Source: Labrys sp. WJW
GTDB taxonomy: Bacteria > Pseudomonadota > Alphaproteobacteria > Rhizobiales > Labraceae
Length of the DNA stretch: 64,000 bases
Reading direction: 5' to 3'
Assembly: GCF_001676615.1 (NCBI RefSeq)
Contig: NZ_LYXZ01000050.1
Coordinates: 1 to 64,000, forward strand
Below the pieces are notes generated by a model. The model saw nothing but the letters and a program-made list of their open reading frames with translations. It was not told where the DNA came from and did no database searches. Each line of letters starts with the position of its first letter. Position 1 is the stretch's first letter. Below, piece after piece: positions 46,788-57,946 of the stretch. The position numbers and the translations under genes were made by a program.

Positions 46788-47492
46788 TCAATCCTGCGGC
46801 TTGTCGCTCACGGGCAGGTTGAAACGGCCCCAGTCCTTTCTGGGTATGGTTGACCCAGCCTGGAATGCGAACGCCGAGACCTTGGCAAGATCTGCAGTGA
46901 GGTCGCAGCGATATTTCAGGGCGAACCACTGCTTCCGGCTTCGGAATGCCGCACCGTCGGCCGTTACGCCCGCATCCGCCGTCTTTGTTTCTGCCCGCGC
47001 ATAGGCGATCGTGAGGTCGGGCTCGAGCTCATGGTTCCAGGCCCGCAACTGGGCCATCGCCTCGATATTGCACAATTGCTCCATGCGTTCGTCGCGGCCG
47101 AGGAGGGGCAGCATCTTCCTCGCCTGCCGGCTGCGTGGATCCGCCAAAGCGAGATCGGACAGGATCTTCCGGGCCTGGATCATCGCCGGTGGCGGTGGCG
47201 GTGGCAGGGCTTCGCTCGGCCTGGGAGGGCGCGCTCCTTCCTGCGGAACGCTCTCCGCCGAGGGTTCCTGCGCCTGCGGTCTGGCCGGCAGCGCAGGAGG
47301 CTGCGGCGCCGGCGCCGCCGGCTTTGGTATTTCCGCGACGAATTCGACCTCGATGCTGTTTTCTGGAGGCTGTTCCAGCGGAGCGGGCCGAGGAAGCAGG
47401 AACAGCAGGGCAAGGGCGATGGCATGCAGCAGCAACGCCGCCGGCAGACCGAAGGATATGGTGCGATTCTGCGGGAGCGTGGCGGCAGGCAT
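46788..47492 (-). CDS. DUF930-domain protein with TonB-like N-terminus
   Basis: A 234-residue protein. It has one N-terminal membrane segment (about 14-33), a long Pro-rich linker (35-105, including LPPPPPPAM), then a globular DUF930-like domain (about 106-234) with LCNIEAMAQLRAW and FALKYRCDLTADLAKVSAFAF. It is likely anchored in the inner membrane and extends into the periplasm. The function is unknown. The next gene upstream ends three bases before its start. Confidence 0.82.
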   Translation of the reverse strand: MPAATLPQNRTISFGLPAALLLHAIALALLFLLPRPAPLEQPPENSIEVEFVAEIPKPAAPAPQPPALPARPQAQEPSAESVPQEGARPPRPSEALPPPPPPAMIQARKILSDLALADPRSRQARKMLPLLGRDERMEQLCNIEAMAQLRAWNHELEPDLTIAYARAETKTADAGVTADGAAFRSRKQWFALKYRCDLTADLAKVSAFAFQAGSTIPRKDWGRFNLPVSDKPQD

Positions 47493-47495
47493 CGC

Positions 47496-48518
47496 TCAGG
47501 GAGCGGCCGTGGCGATCTGCTGCATCAGCACCATGAAATCCCTCATATGGATGCCGGCCGGGTTCTGGGCCGGATCGACGGTCTGCACCATGACGAGGCG
47601 TTTTGTCGGAATATAGGCGAGGAACTGCCCGCTATAACCCGCCGCCATGGCTGCGCCTTCGCCCCAATTGTCCGATGGCAGCGACCACCACAAATAGCCA
47701 TAGGCGCTCTTGCGCTGGGGCACCGGAGAATAGGCGGCCGTGGACTGCCGAACCCAGTCGGCAGGGACGATCTGACGGCCGTTCCAGCGGCCCTGATTGA
47801 GGAAGAGCAGTCCGAAACGGGCGAGGTCCCTCGCGCTCATGCGGAAGGGATAGGCCGGATGGCGCGACAGGGGAGACAGGACGTAGCGTCCGTCCCGAGC
47901 GGAGAAATCCTCCATGCCGATCGGACGGGCGATACGCTTCTCGAAGCTCCTGAAGATGTCCTCGCCGTCCGCCTGGCGATAGATCGTGCCGAGGACGTTG
48001 AAATCCCAATTGTTGTAGAACCAGAATGTGCCATGGGGGTGGCTTCCGCGAGCTGGGCGCTTGTTGCGGATGTCCGCGGTCTCGTAGGCGGCGGGATGAT
48101 AGACGCCGGATCGGGCCATCAGGAGGTCGCGGACATCGGCCTGTTTTTCGGCGGCGGTCAGCGCCGGCGAGGTATCGTCGATACCGAGCCTTTCCAGGCT
48201 GTCGCCGAGCGAAATCCTGCCTTCGCCGACAGCAATGCCGTAGAGCGCGCTGAGGAGGCTCTTACGGACCGAGGCGACGTTGACGCGCCGGCTGAGGTCG
48301 CCGGTGCTGGCGATGATATGGCCATCCCGGATCACGGCCAGGGCGGTGGGGCGGTGGGTGCGAGCAAAGGCGGTGACAGCCTTGGCGGTTTCGTCGGCCC
48401 AGCCGCTTTCGGCCGGGGCGGTTTGCCAATGCCGGCCGGGCTCGGCCCGAGCCGGGGAGAGCGGGCCGATGAGGCAGGCGATGAGGCATATGAGGATGAA
48501 AAGATGCCTCATCCGCAC
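47496..48518 (-). CDS. Secreted serine hydrolase, class C beta-lactamase/esterase family
   Basis: A 340-residue protein with a signal peptide (about 25 residues, ending ARA). The nucleophile motif S-x-x-K is in VASVRKSLLS, and a Tyr motif is in FWFYNNWDFNVLG. Relatives include esterases and D-aminopeptidases as well as beta-lactamases, so resistance should not be assumed. It is followed within three bases by the DUF930 gene, so they form one operon. Confidence 0.87.
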   Translation of the reverse strand: MRMRHLFILICLIACLIGPLSPARAEPGRHWQTAPAESGWADETAKAVTAFARTHRPTALAVIRDGHIIASTGDLSRRVNVASVRKSLLSALYGIAVGEGRISLGDSLERLGIDDTSPALTAAEKQADVRDLLMARSGVYHPAAYETADIRNKRPARGSHPHGTFWFYNNWDFNVLGTIYRQADGEDIFRSFEKRIARPIGMEDFSARDGRYVLSPLSRHPAYPFRMSARDLARFGLLFLNQGRWNGRQIVPADWVRQSTAAYSPVPQRKSAYGYLWWSLPSDNWGEGAAMAAGYSGQFLAYIPTKRLVMVQTVDPAQNPAGIHMRDFMVLMQQIATAAP

Positions 48519-48523
48519 TTTGC

Positions 48524-48886
48524 CTAGTCGACCGTCACGACGATGAAATCCTCGTATATCTCGACATTGATCAGCGGCGATCCGTTGATGACGGCATTGG
48601 CTGCGGAGGCGCTGATGCGGCCGCGATTGAGCATGCTTTCCAGGCGCGCGCGGTTCTCCTTGCTGGAGAAGAAGCGGTCGGGCTCGTCTTCCCTGTCGCG
48701 ATGATAGCCCAGATAGAAATTGGCGCGATCCTGCCGGATGATCGCGGCGACTGAGGTCAATCTTTCGCCATTCGTGTTGAAATGATCGGCGCTGGAGAGA
48801 CGGGCCGTATAGGTTTCGAGGGGTGCCGCACTGGCAAAGCTCAACGAGGCCGCCAGAAATGCGGCGGAGAGGGAAAGGGTTTTCAT
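48524..48886 (-). CDS. Hypothetical secreted protein
   Basis: A 120-residue protein with a clear signal peptide (about 20 residues, FASA-A). The mature part (RLSSADHFNTNGERLTSVAA ... YLGYHRDREDEPDRFF) is not recognised. It starts the three-gene minus-strand run with the serine hydrolase and DUF930 genes. Confidence 0.72.
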   Translation of the reverse strand: MKTLSLSAAFLAASLSFASAAPLETYTARLSSADHFNTNGERLTSVAAIIRQDRANFYLGYHRDREDEPDRFFSSKENRARLESMLNRGRISASAANAVINGSPLINVEIYEDFIVVTVD

Positions 48887-49020
48887 CAATGAAGACTCAC
48901 ATGGGCCGAGTTTGCCCAAGCTAGTCACCCGCCATGCACCTGTCGAGTTGCCCAGGATACAGGGAAGCGGTTCCTGTCTTGGAATTGACATGCAGCGATC
49001 TTTCGACTAAGCGAACGCCA

Positions 49021-49046
49021 CACGCGGGGCCTTCGGGTCCCGCGTG
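49021..49046. terminator. GC-rich hairpin in the spacer before rpsD
   Basis: An 11-bp stem CACGCGGGGCC/GGTCCCGCGTG with a TTCG tetraloop and one G-U pair, followed by ATGTTTTA. It is either a terminator or part of the rpsD leader. Confidence 0.55.
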
Positions 49047-49151
49047 ATGTTTTACGCTCCCGTGACGGCCGGTCCCCCGGCTGTCTGTCGCCCGGGTTCC
49101 GGGAGAGGAGGGCGCGTTCCTCATAAACTTCGCAAACCATAGAGGACGCGA

Positions 49152-49769
49152 ATGTCGAAGCGCCATAACGCTAAGTACAAGATCGATCGCCGCCTTGGCG
49201 AGAATATCTGGGGTCGCCCGAAGAGCCCCGTCAACCGCCGCGAGTACGGCCCGGGCCAGCACGGCCAGCGCCGCAAGGGCAAGATGTCCGACTTCGGCAC
49301 CCAGCTGCGCGCCAAGCAGAAGCTGAAGGGCTATTATGGCTCGATCTCGGAAAAGCAGTTCCGCAAGATCTATGAAGAAGCCCGCCGCCTGAAGGGCGAC
49401 AGCTCCGCCAACCTCATCGGCCTGCTCGAGCAGCGCCTGGATGCGGTGGTGTATCGCTCCAAGTTCGTGCCGACCGTGTTCGCTGCCCGCCAGTTCGTCA
49501 GCCATGGCCACGTCAAGGTCAATGGCCGCCGCGTCAACATCCCCTCCTACAAGGTCAGGCCGGGCGATGTCGTCGAGGTCAAGGAAGCCTCCAAGCAGCT
49601 CGTGCTGGTGCTCGAGGCCGTTGCTTCCGGCGAGCGTGACGTTCCCGACTACATCGAAGTCGATCATTCCAAGCTGACCGCCAAGTATGTCCGCGTTCCC
49701 ACGCTGCAGGACGTGCCCTATCCGGTCCAGATGGAGCCGAACCTGGTCGTCGAATTCTATTCGCGCTAA
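49152..49769 (+). CDS. rpsD: 30S ribosomal protein S4
   Basis: A 205-residue primary 16S rRNA-binding protein. It has the family start SKRHNAKYKIDRRLGENIWG, an S4 RNA-binding domain LEQRLDAVVYRSKFVPTVFA and HGHVKVNGRRVNIPSYKVRP, and the C-terminus VVEFYSR. SD GAGG lies eight bases upstream. It stands alone, away from the alpha operon, as in many alphaproteobacteria. Confidence 0.98.
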   Translation: MSKRHNAKYKIDRRLGENIWGRPKSPVNRREYGPGQHGQRRKGKMSDFGTQLRAKQKLKGYYGSISEKQFRKIYEEARRLKGDSSANLIGLLEQRLDAVVYRSKFVPTVFAARQFVSHGHVKVNGRRVNIPSYKVRPGDVVEVKEASKQLVLVLEAVASGERDVPDYIEVDHSKLTAKYVRVPTLQDVPYPVQMEPNLVVEFYSR

Positions 49770-49794
49770 AGCGGATACGACCTGATAAACTGCA

Positions 49795-49825
49795 AAAGGG
49801 CCGCCATTCTGGTGGCCCTTTTTCT
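49795..49825 (+). terminator. Rho-independent terminator of rpsD
   Basis: A 13-bp stem AAAAGGGCCGCCA/TGGTGGCCCTTTT with one G-U pair and a T-run. Confidence 0.95.
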
Positions 49826-50065
49826 TGGTCGGTCCGACTGCGCACTCTGGAAGGCCCGCAAATCGGGATGGCCGTATTGCAAAAAGATCATGCGACACGC
49901 CCGCTCAGTCGCTTATGGTCAGATCTGACGAGCCGGCGAAACAAGCAAGAACAGCGGCAGGGGTTGCGCAGAACCAATAAGTAAGAGATTGGGGCGGTCT
50001 TCCCTGATCGCCGCATAATGTCGGGAGGTGACCGGTCTGCAGCCGGTCGATGCTAAGAGGTCTGT

Positions 50066-50704
50066 ATGGTTTACACGCTTTGGGGCGAACCGGATTCCGG
50101 CTCTTTCATGGTCGAGGCCGCCTTGGCCGAGGCGGGGCAGGACGTTCACCTGATCGATATCGATCTGACCAAGGACGAGCAGCACAACGCTCAATATCTT
50201 GCGATCAATCCGTTGGGTAAGATCCCGGCGCTGCGCTTCAACGACGGAACCACGATCGTACAGTCGGCTGCCATTCTGCTGGCTTTGAGCGAAGAACATC
50301 CCGAAGCGCGCTTGATGCCGGCGCTTGATGCCCCAGACCGCCGCCATGCCCTGCGCTGGCTGATCCATGTGGCGGCCGAAATCTATCCTCTCATCGAACT
50401 CTACGATTATCCGTTGCGTTTCGCTCCGCCGGAGACGCATGAGACCGCGATGCGTTCGCGCGTGCGCCAGCGCATCCGCGAGCGCTGGCAATTGGTGGAG
50501 CAGGCGGCCAGCGCCGAAGGCAGCTTCCTGTTGTCGGGCTTTTCGGCCATCGATCTCGCCGTCGCCGCCATCAGCAATTGGGCGATCGGCAATGAATGGC
50601 GTGCCAGGGAATGCCCGAAGCTGACCCGGATCGCCGAGACCGTGGCGCAACGGCCCGTCATCGCGCCGATCTGGCGCCGGCATTTCGGCGAGCAGGAGAA
50701 CTGA
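50066..50704 (+). CDS. Glutathione S-transferase family protein
   Basis: A 212-residue GST. The thioredoxin-like domain has GEPDSGSFMVEAALAEAG and NPLGKIPALRFNDGTTIVQSAAI. The helical domain has GSFLLSGFSAIDLAVAAIS. It is distinct from the GST at 37815. The next gene is convergent. Confidence 0.9.
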   Translation: MVYTLWGEPDSGSFMVEAALAEAGQDVHLIDIDLTKDEQHNAQYLAINPLGKIPALRFNDGTTIVQSAAILLALSEEHPEARLMPALDAPDRRHALRWLIHVAAEIYPLIELYDYPLRFAPPETHETAMRSRVRQRIRERWQLVEQAASAEGSFLLSGFSAIDLAVAAISNWAIGNEWRARECPKLTRIAETVAQRPVIAPIWRRHFGEQEN

Positions 50705-50716
50705 GAGGCGGCCCGC

Positions 50717-51649
50717 TCAGCCCTTTCGGCCCGGAGCGGTAAAGGCGGCGACATCGGCCTCGCCGTGGCCCGCTTCGCGCAGGAGGCGCCCGGCAAGCTC
50801 TGCTGCCGGGCCTCGCAAAGCTTCGTCCGAACGGATCAGATGAAAGGCCACGTGGTAATCGATCGTTCGGTCTGAAACCGGCACCAGACGCCCGTCCGCC
50901 ACGGCGGCGGTGGAAAGGGGTGGACGCGCCAGGGCGATGCCTAGTCCCTGGCAGCAGGCATCGATGACCAGATTGTAGTCCTCGAAGCGACGGTCCTGGC
51001 CGCGCGGCACATAGTCCACGCCTTCCGGGGCCAGCCAGCGCCGCCATCCCTCGATATTGGAATCGTGCAGGATAGGCAGTTCGAGCAGGGCCTGCGCGTC
51101 ATTGCCGTGCCGCAGACGCTCGGCGAGGGCAGGCGAGGCGATCGGAAAGGCCTTCTCCTGCCAGAGCTGCACGCCGCGCACGCCGGCCCAAGGCCCCTTG
51201 CCGCAGCGTATCGCCAGATCACTGCCTTCGCCGAGATCTGCCAGGCGATGTTCGAGGACCAGCTCGAGATGGATGTCGCTGCCTTCCAGGCGGGCAAGGC
51301 GAGGAAACAGCCAGAGCGAGGCGACCGACGGCGTCACCGACAGGCGTACCACCGCCTTGGCGCGGCGTGGCGACCAGCGCTCGCCGCTATTGCCGAGCAG
51401 GGCCAGCGCCTCCTCCGTTCGGGCGAAGAAACGCATGCCTTCCGGCGTCAGGCTCACACCGCGGGCCTTGCGCTCGAACAGGCGTATGCCCATCCAGCGC
51501 TCCAGGCGCGACACCTGACGGGAGACGGCGCCATGCGTGACGCCGCTCTCCTCGGCCGCGGCCGAGAAGGAGCCGAGGCGTGCCGCGCGCGCGAAGGTCT
51601 CGAGCGTGTCGAGAGGCGGAAGACTGGGCGAGCTGTGAACCATGGGCAC
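50717..51649 (-). CDS. LysR-family transcriptional regulator (GcvA-like)
   Basis: A 310-residue regulator. The N-terminal winged helix (LETFARAARLGSFSAAAEES ... VSRQVSRLERWMGIRLFERK, about 16-60) is followed by a substrate-binding domain with the GcvA-group phrase YNLVIDACCQGLGIALARPP. It is divergent from the EamA transporter gene 77 bases away, its probable target. An alternative ATG is at 51643. Confidence 0.92.
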   Translation of the reverse strand: MPMVHSSPSLPPLDTLETFARAARLGSFSAAAEESGVTHGAVSRQVSRLERWMGIRLFERKARGVSLTPEGMRFFARTEEALALLGNSGERWSPRRAKAVVRLSVTPSVASLWLFPRLARLEGSDIHLELVLEHRLADLGEGSDLAIRCGKGPWAGVRGVQLWQEKAFPIASPALAERLRHGNDAQALLELPILHDSNIEGWRRWLAPEGVDYVPRGQDRRFEDYNLVIDACCQGLGIALARPPLSTAAVADGRLVPVSDRTIDYHVAFHLIRSDEALRGPAAELAGRLLREAGHGEADVAAFTAPGRKG

Positions 51650-51726
51650 AGAAGATCATTGATTGAGGTGCTTTTCAAGCACGTCAAACAGGAATAGGTC
51701 ACAGCTGTCACTGAGAGTTGGAGACG
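51650..51726. promoter_or_regulatory. Divergent promoter region, LysR regulator / EamA transporter
   Basis: It contains the perfect inverted repeat GTGCTT-TTC-AAGCAC (51668-51682) and a near-palindrome GTCACAGCTGTCAC. These are plausible LysR operator sites between two divergent genes. Confidence 0.45.
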
Positions 51727-52638
51727 ATGATGAGCAGCGTGGCCTGTGAAGCCGAGGCAACCAAAAAGAAGAGTGGATTCGACGCGGTCGCCTTTGGCGC
51801 CATTCTGGTGACCATTCTCTCCTGGGCCTCGTCCTTCGCGCTGATCCGTGTCTGCCTGACGGCTTTGACGCCGATGGAACTGGCTGCAGCGCGCTATGTC
51901 GCGGCGGGTGCCATCGGCCTGGCCTATCTGGCGGCTGTACGCCCGCCCATGCCGCTGCCACGGGACTTCCTGCGCCTCGCCATTGCCGCCGTGTTGTTCA
52001 TTGCCGTCTATGCCGTGTTGCTCAACACCGGCGAGCAGACCGTGCCGGCCGGCCCCGCCAGCTTCATCATCAACACCATGCCGGTGCTCACCGCCTTGAT
52101 TGCCATCTTCGCGCTGGGCGAACGCTTCGGGCGCTGGGGCTGGGTCGGTACGGCCACCTCCTTTGCCGGCGTCGCGCTGATCGCCGTGGCAACGGATACG
52201 GGCTTCAAGCTCGACCCCAATGCGTTGATGATCTTCGGTGCTGCGGTCTGCGCCGCCATTGCCAGCGTGTTGCAGAAGCCGCTCCTCGGCCGGTTTCCCG
52301 CCCTGGCGATCACGGCCTGGATCCTGTTCATCGGCGCCTTGCCATTGCTGCCGGCGGTGCCCGCCACGCTTCGGGCCATGGCCGTTGCTCCGGCCGAGGT
52401 GAACTGGGCCGTCGCCTATCTCGTGATCTTTCCCACCGCCATCGGCTATGTCACCTGGGCCATCGCCCTCAAGCGGCTTTCGGCGGCGCGGGCTTCCAAC
52501 TTCCTTTATGGCGTGCCGCCCACGGCCACGCTGATCGGCTTCCTCTGGCTCGGCGAGGTGCCGACGCCCGTCGGCATGCTGGGCGGCGCGCTGGCGATCC
52601 TCGGCGTGGTGATCGTCAACGTAATGAAGGGCCGGTAA
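51727..52638 (+). CDS. EamA-family (DMT) transporter
   Basis: A 303-residue inner-membrane exporter with ten predicted helices in two EamA repeats (about 20-145 and 165-300). The motif AALRYVAAG-like ELAAARYVAAGAIG and the second-half PPTATLIGFLWLGEVPTP are typical. The ATG at 51727 has GGAG just upstream. ATG 51730 is equally possible. The substrate is unknown. Confidence 0.9.
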   Translation: MMSSVACEAEATKKKSGFDAVAFGAILVTILSWASSFALIRVCLTALTPMELAAARYVAAGAIGLAYLAAVRPPMPLPRDFLRLAIAAVLFIAVYAVLLNTGEQTVPAGPASFIINTMPVLTALIAIFALGERFGRWGWVGTATSFAGVALIAVATDTGFKLDPNALMIFGAAVCAAIASVLQKPLLGRFPALAITAWILFIGALPLLPAVPATLRAMAVAPAEVNWAVAYLVIFPTAIGYVTWAIALKRLSAARASNFLYGVPPTATLIGFLWLGEVPTPVGMLGGALAILGVVIVNVMKGR

Positions 52639-52674
52639 CAAAGGGCTGGTCTGGAGACCAGCCCCTATCTCGCC

Positions 52675-52980
52675 TCATGTCGGGCGGGGCGTGCCGATCT
52701 CGTAGCAGTGCAGATTGCGTTCGCCGATGCCGAGAGCGGGCCAGCTCGCCCGCCACTCTGCGATGTGCCGCGAGGCGAAATGGCGGTCGAGGGCAGCTGC
52801 ATCGCGCCAGATCTCCTTCACATGGATGAGACCGGCATCGAGAACGTCCTCGGCGTAGGAATATTCCTCGCAGCCCTCTTCGGCACGGCTGTTCTCCACC
52901 ATGCGTTTCATGGCCGGGCGCGCCGCGGCCAGGTTGGCGGCCGGCAGGCGTACCGTTCCGACGATCAGCAATTTGCCCAT
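52675..52980 (-). CDS. Antibiotic-biosynthesis monooxygenase (ABM/YgiN) domain protein
   Basis: A 101-residue ferredoxin-like-fold protein with LIVGTVRLPAANLAAARPAM, EEGCEEYSYAEDVLDAGLIHV and HFASRHIAEW. ABM proteins include quinol monooxygenases and other small oxygenases. No specific role is visible. Confidence 0.88.
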   Translation of the reverse strand: MGKLLIVGTVRLPAANLAAARPAMKRMVENSRAEEGCEEYSYAEDVLDAGLIHVKEIWRDAAALDRHFASRHIAEWRASWPALGIGERNLHCYEIGTPRPT

Positions 52981-53010
52981 GGGCCTCTCCCGATCTGGGC
53001 CTGCCGAACG

Positions 53011-53037
53011 AAAAAGCCAGGCTGTGACGCCTGGCTT
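53011..53037 (-). terminator. Rho-independent terminator of grxD
   Basis: On the minus strand, a stem AAGCCAGGC/GCCTGGCTT followed by a U-run, 34 bases after the grxD stop. Confidence 0.85.
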
Positions 53038-53070
53038 GGTATCGCGGCAAGCTTGCTGCTGCAGCGGCGA

Positions 53071-53412
53071 TCAGGCCTTGGCCGGCGCCTTCACCGGAAT
53101 GCTCTTTTCCTGCAGGAAGGTTACCAGCTCGCCCGACTGGAACATTTCACGGGCGATGTCGCAGCCGCCGACGAACTCCCCCTTCACGTAGAGCTGCGGC
53201 ACCGTCGGCCAGTTCGAGAAGTCCTTGATGCCGCTCCGCAGATCCGGGTTCTGCAATACGTCGTGGTCCTTGTAGTCGACCCCGAGATAATCGAGGATCT
53301 GTACGACCTGTCCGGAGAACCCGCACATCGGGAACGCCTTGTTGCCCTTCATGAAGAGCACGACGTCATTGGACTTGATCTCGTTTTCGATGAAGGCGGC
53401 GATATCGCTCAT
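53071..53412 (-). CDS. grxD: Monothiol glutaredoxin, CGFS type
   Basis: A 113-residue iron-sulfur carrier. The active-site motif CGFS lies in PMCGFSGQ (28-35), and the glutathione-binding WPTVPQLYV and GGCD are present. It works with BolA-type partners in Fe-S and iron homeostasis. bolA lies 104 bases upstream. Confidence 0.96.
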   Translation of the reverse strand: MSDIAAFIENEIKSNDVVLFMKGNKAFPMCGFSGQVVQILDYLGVDYKDHDVLQNPDLRSGIKDFSNWPTVPQLYVKGEFVGGCDIAREMFQSGELVTFLQEKSIPVKAPAKA

Positions 53413-53516
53413 GGCTCAATCTCGATCTTGGTAATTCTGGATCTGACGCGGATGATGCCAAGTATGTAAGCACACTCGCGCCCAATGTCAGGGCTCAACC
53501 TAACATAATTTATCGA

Positions 53517-53747
53517 TCAGGGGGCGCTCGTGGAGAGCGCAAGCGCGTGCAGCACGCCGCCCATCTTTCCCTTGAGCGCCGCATAGACCATCTGGTGCTG
53601 CTGCACGCGGGATTTGCCCCGGAACGCTTCGGAGATCACCGTCGCGGCGTAGTGATCGCCATCCCCGGCGAGATCGCGAATTTCGATCTGCGCATCGGGG
53701 AAGCTTTCCTTGATCATCGCTTCAATGTCGGCGGCCGGCATCGGCAT
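53517..53747 (-). CDS. bolA: BolA-family protein
   Basis: A 76-residue BolA/IbaG protein with GDGDHYAATVISEAF and the His in VQQHQMVYAAL. It forms [2Fe-2S] complexes with CGFS glutaredoxins. The purL-bolA-grxD order is typical of alphaproteobacteria. It starts 28 bases after the purL stop. Confidence 0.94.
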   Translation of the reverse strand: MPMPAADIEAMIKESFPDAQIEIRDLAGDGDHYAATVISEAFRGKSRVQQHQMVYAALKGKMGGVLHALALSTSAP

Positions 53748-53775
53748 TGGAATAGGGTCCTCTTCAGGCGACTTG

Positions 53776-55998
<2,223 letters not shown>

Positions 55999-56237
55999 GC
56001 CGGGTCGATCTCCTGTCAAGGCAGCGCTTCGGCAGGGGGGAACGGCGGACGGCCCATGGCTCCGGCCGGCAAGCCCCAGCACAGCGCTCCAGCGCTTCTG
56101 TTCACGGCAGGCGATAGGGGTATCCGAGCCGAATGTAAACCATTGATCGCATGTCCGCGCCGCGATCCGCATTGACACCGCAACTTTGTTGGCCTTCCTG
56201 TGGGCGGACACTCGTTTACAGTCTCGGAGTATCGGCG

Positions 56238-56474
56238 ATGCGGACGTTTTTCGTGGAGATCAAATGCCAGCTCGGCCGTACCTATGAGGTCGCCAGCGCG
56301 CTGGCTGAAGCCGAAATTGCCTCGGAGATCTATTCGATCGCCGGCGACTTCGACGTGCTCGCCAAATTCTACGTCAATGACGATGTCGATATCGGCCATT
56401 TCGTCGGGGAGAAGGTGCAGTCCATCCCCGGCATCGCCAATACGCGCACGGTCCTGACTTATCGCGCCTTCTGA
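56238..56474 (+). CDS. Stand-alone AsnC/Lrp ligand-binding (RAM) domain protein
   Basis: A 78-residue protein made only of the RAM domain of Lrp/AsnC regulators (MRTFFVEIKCQLGRTYEVAS ... SIPGIANTRTVLTYRAF). It lacks the DNA-binding helix-turn-helix. Such single-domain proteins form oligomers and may sense amino acids or modulate full-length Lrp proteins. SD GGAG lies upstream. It is divergent from purL. Confidence 0.9.
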   Translation: MRTFFVEIKCQLGRTYEVASALAEAEIASEIYSIAGDFDVLAKFYVNDDVDIGHFVGEKVQSIPGIANTRTVLTYRAF

Positions 56475-56495
56475 GGCGCTGAAATCGTCAAACGC

Positions 56496-56522
56496 AAAAT
56501 GGCGGCTCGAAGCCGCCATTTT
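56496..56522. terminator. Bidirectional terminator between the RAM-domain and lipoprotein genes
   Basis: A 12-bp stem AAAATGGCGGCT/AGCCGCCATTTT with a 3-base loop and T/A tracts on both sides. It serves two convergent genes. Confidence 0.93.
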
Positions 56523-56555
56523 TCGATATGTCGAATGAAGCGTGAGAGCCGTTGA

Positions 56556-57020
56556 TCAGCTCTGACCCATGGCTTCCGGCAGCGTGGCCCACTGGGTGAC
56601 GCGATTACCGTCGGCGCAACGCTCGGCCGCCTTCGAGCCGGATATCACGTCACCGGTTCGCGCGCCATTGGTGACGATCAGGAAGACCTGCTGGCCGCTA
56701 CCAGAATCGGCGCTGACGCAAGCGGCATATTCGTCGGGATGGGCCTTCGCCGCGGCAGGCGTACGCCAGCCATTGGAGATGCGCGCATCGGTGATGCGAC
56801 CGGGGACGAGTTGGGTCAGCTTGTGGGCCAGGGTTGCCCGGCCGGCCTGCGGCACGGGAAACTGCTGGGTGCCGTCCGCCGTGACGACCGGCTGCTGGTT
56901 GGAAACATCCGGCCGGCCGGCTTCGCCGGAGCGCGGACCGCAGGCGGCCAGCAGCAGCGAAAGCGCAACGGCCCCGGACAAGCCCCAAGCAAGACGCTGA
57001 CGGGAAGAATGATGGTTCAT
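56556..57020 (-). CDS. Hypothetical lipoprotein
   Basis: A 154-residue exported lipoprotein with lipobox LLLAAC (Cys near residue 27). The mature domain has two further Cys (YAACVSAD and AERCADGN) that could pair. I see no recognised domain. Confidence 0.78.
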   Translation of the reverse strand: MNHHSSRQRLAWGLSGAVALSLLLAACGPRSGEAGRPDVSNQQPVVTADGTQQFPVPQAGRATLAHKLTQLVPGRITDARISNGWRTPAAAKAHPDEYAACVSADSGSGQQVFLIVTNGARTGDVISGSKAAERCADGNRVTQWATLPEAMGQS

Positions 57021-57459
57021 ATGCCTGCTCCAGTGCACCGAAATCAGAATCGCACCACCCCGGCGGGCTGGCAACCCGCTGTGTGCCTGCGCACCACCTG
57101 ATATTAATCACTGGCGCAGGATGTGCCAAAACGCACACGCGATAGCAGATTCATGCAGAACTTCTGCGACAACGTTAACGGCACGGCGGGATGGGATAGA
57201 ATCTTGCGTGCGAGCGCGCTTGGCATGGCTGGAGAGCACCCCGAGCATGCGGGTCGTCGGAATGACCAAGCTATCGACGTGGTGGTGCCGGACAATGGCC
57301 CCATTCACCCACTATAGAGCCGCCATTCCAAGGGCGGCCGGTTCGGACGCCGGGCCTTTTGGTGATCACCACGCACAGAAAGTCTGTTCCGGACGCTTGC
57401 GCCCGATGGCCTGCGCTGCCTGCCGGTGGTCGCCCTTTTTCAAACTCAAGGAGATTTCG
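57021..57459. other. Spacer without a convincing gene
   Basis: About 439 bases between divergent genes. It should hold promoters for both. A GCCGCC/GGCGGC hairpin is at about 57319-57338. Overlapping open frames here have no family resemblance or ribosome sites. Confidence 0.5.
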
Positions 57460-57702
57460 ATGAGCAAGGTCAGGATCGTTGACGGCAACGGCGTCTGGCA
57501 TTTCGTCAGCCAGGGGTGTGCCCTCGATATCGGCGTGAATCCCGGCGAGGGCTATCATGTCTATCACCGGGAGGATGGGCACTGCCTGCCGGTGGCGCAC
57601 AAGGTCAAGCACCTCTTGGGCAAGCAGGTGGTTGTCGCGCCGCGTACAGAGGGGCAGATCAGCGAAGAGGAATTGCTCGAAGCTCTGGAGGCCGCCGCCT
57701 GA
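57460..57702 (+). CDS. Hypothetical small protein
   Basis: An 80-residue unrecognised soluble protein with an excellent SD (AAGGAG, seven bases before the ATG). It contains several His and two Cys (GVWHFVSQGCALD, YHVYHREDGHCLPVAHKVKH) that could bind metal, and an acidic helical C-terminus (EEELLEALEAAA). It is followed by another orphan small gene. Confidence 0.7.
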   Translation: MSKVRIVDGNGVWHFVSQGCALDIGVNPGEGYHVYHREDGHCLPVAHKVKHLLGKQVVVAPRTEGQISEEELLEALEAAA

Positions 57703-57946
57703 GGCGGCTCTTTCATGCAATGGCCATGCTTGAGGCAGACTATGGCCAGATTTCGCGAGAAGAATGCGCGTCGGCGAAGCTCCTGACGCCAGGACGTGGA
57801 CGCTGGGTTGGTCATGGGGCCGCCCGAGTGTTGGCGACCCTTTGAACCGCCTACGGGGCGGGAGGCGATCAATGCCGACGGTGAGCAGGACAGCCGTGAC
57901 GTCACTCCGTCGACAGACAAGCCACTCAACCCGAAAGGACGACGCC

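Noticed and set aside
47496..48518. Antibiotic-resistance beta-lactamase
   Set aside because: The SxxK hydrolase fold is shared with esterases and peptidases. Nothing here points to beta-lactam hydrolysis.
55999..56211. 71-codon N-terminal extension of PurL
   Set aside because: It has no resemblance to PurL and overlaps the divergent promoter region of the RAM-domain gene.
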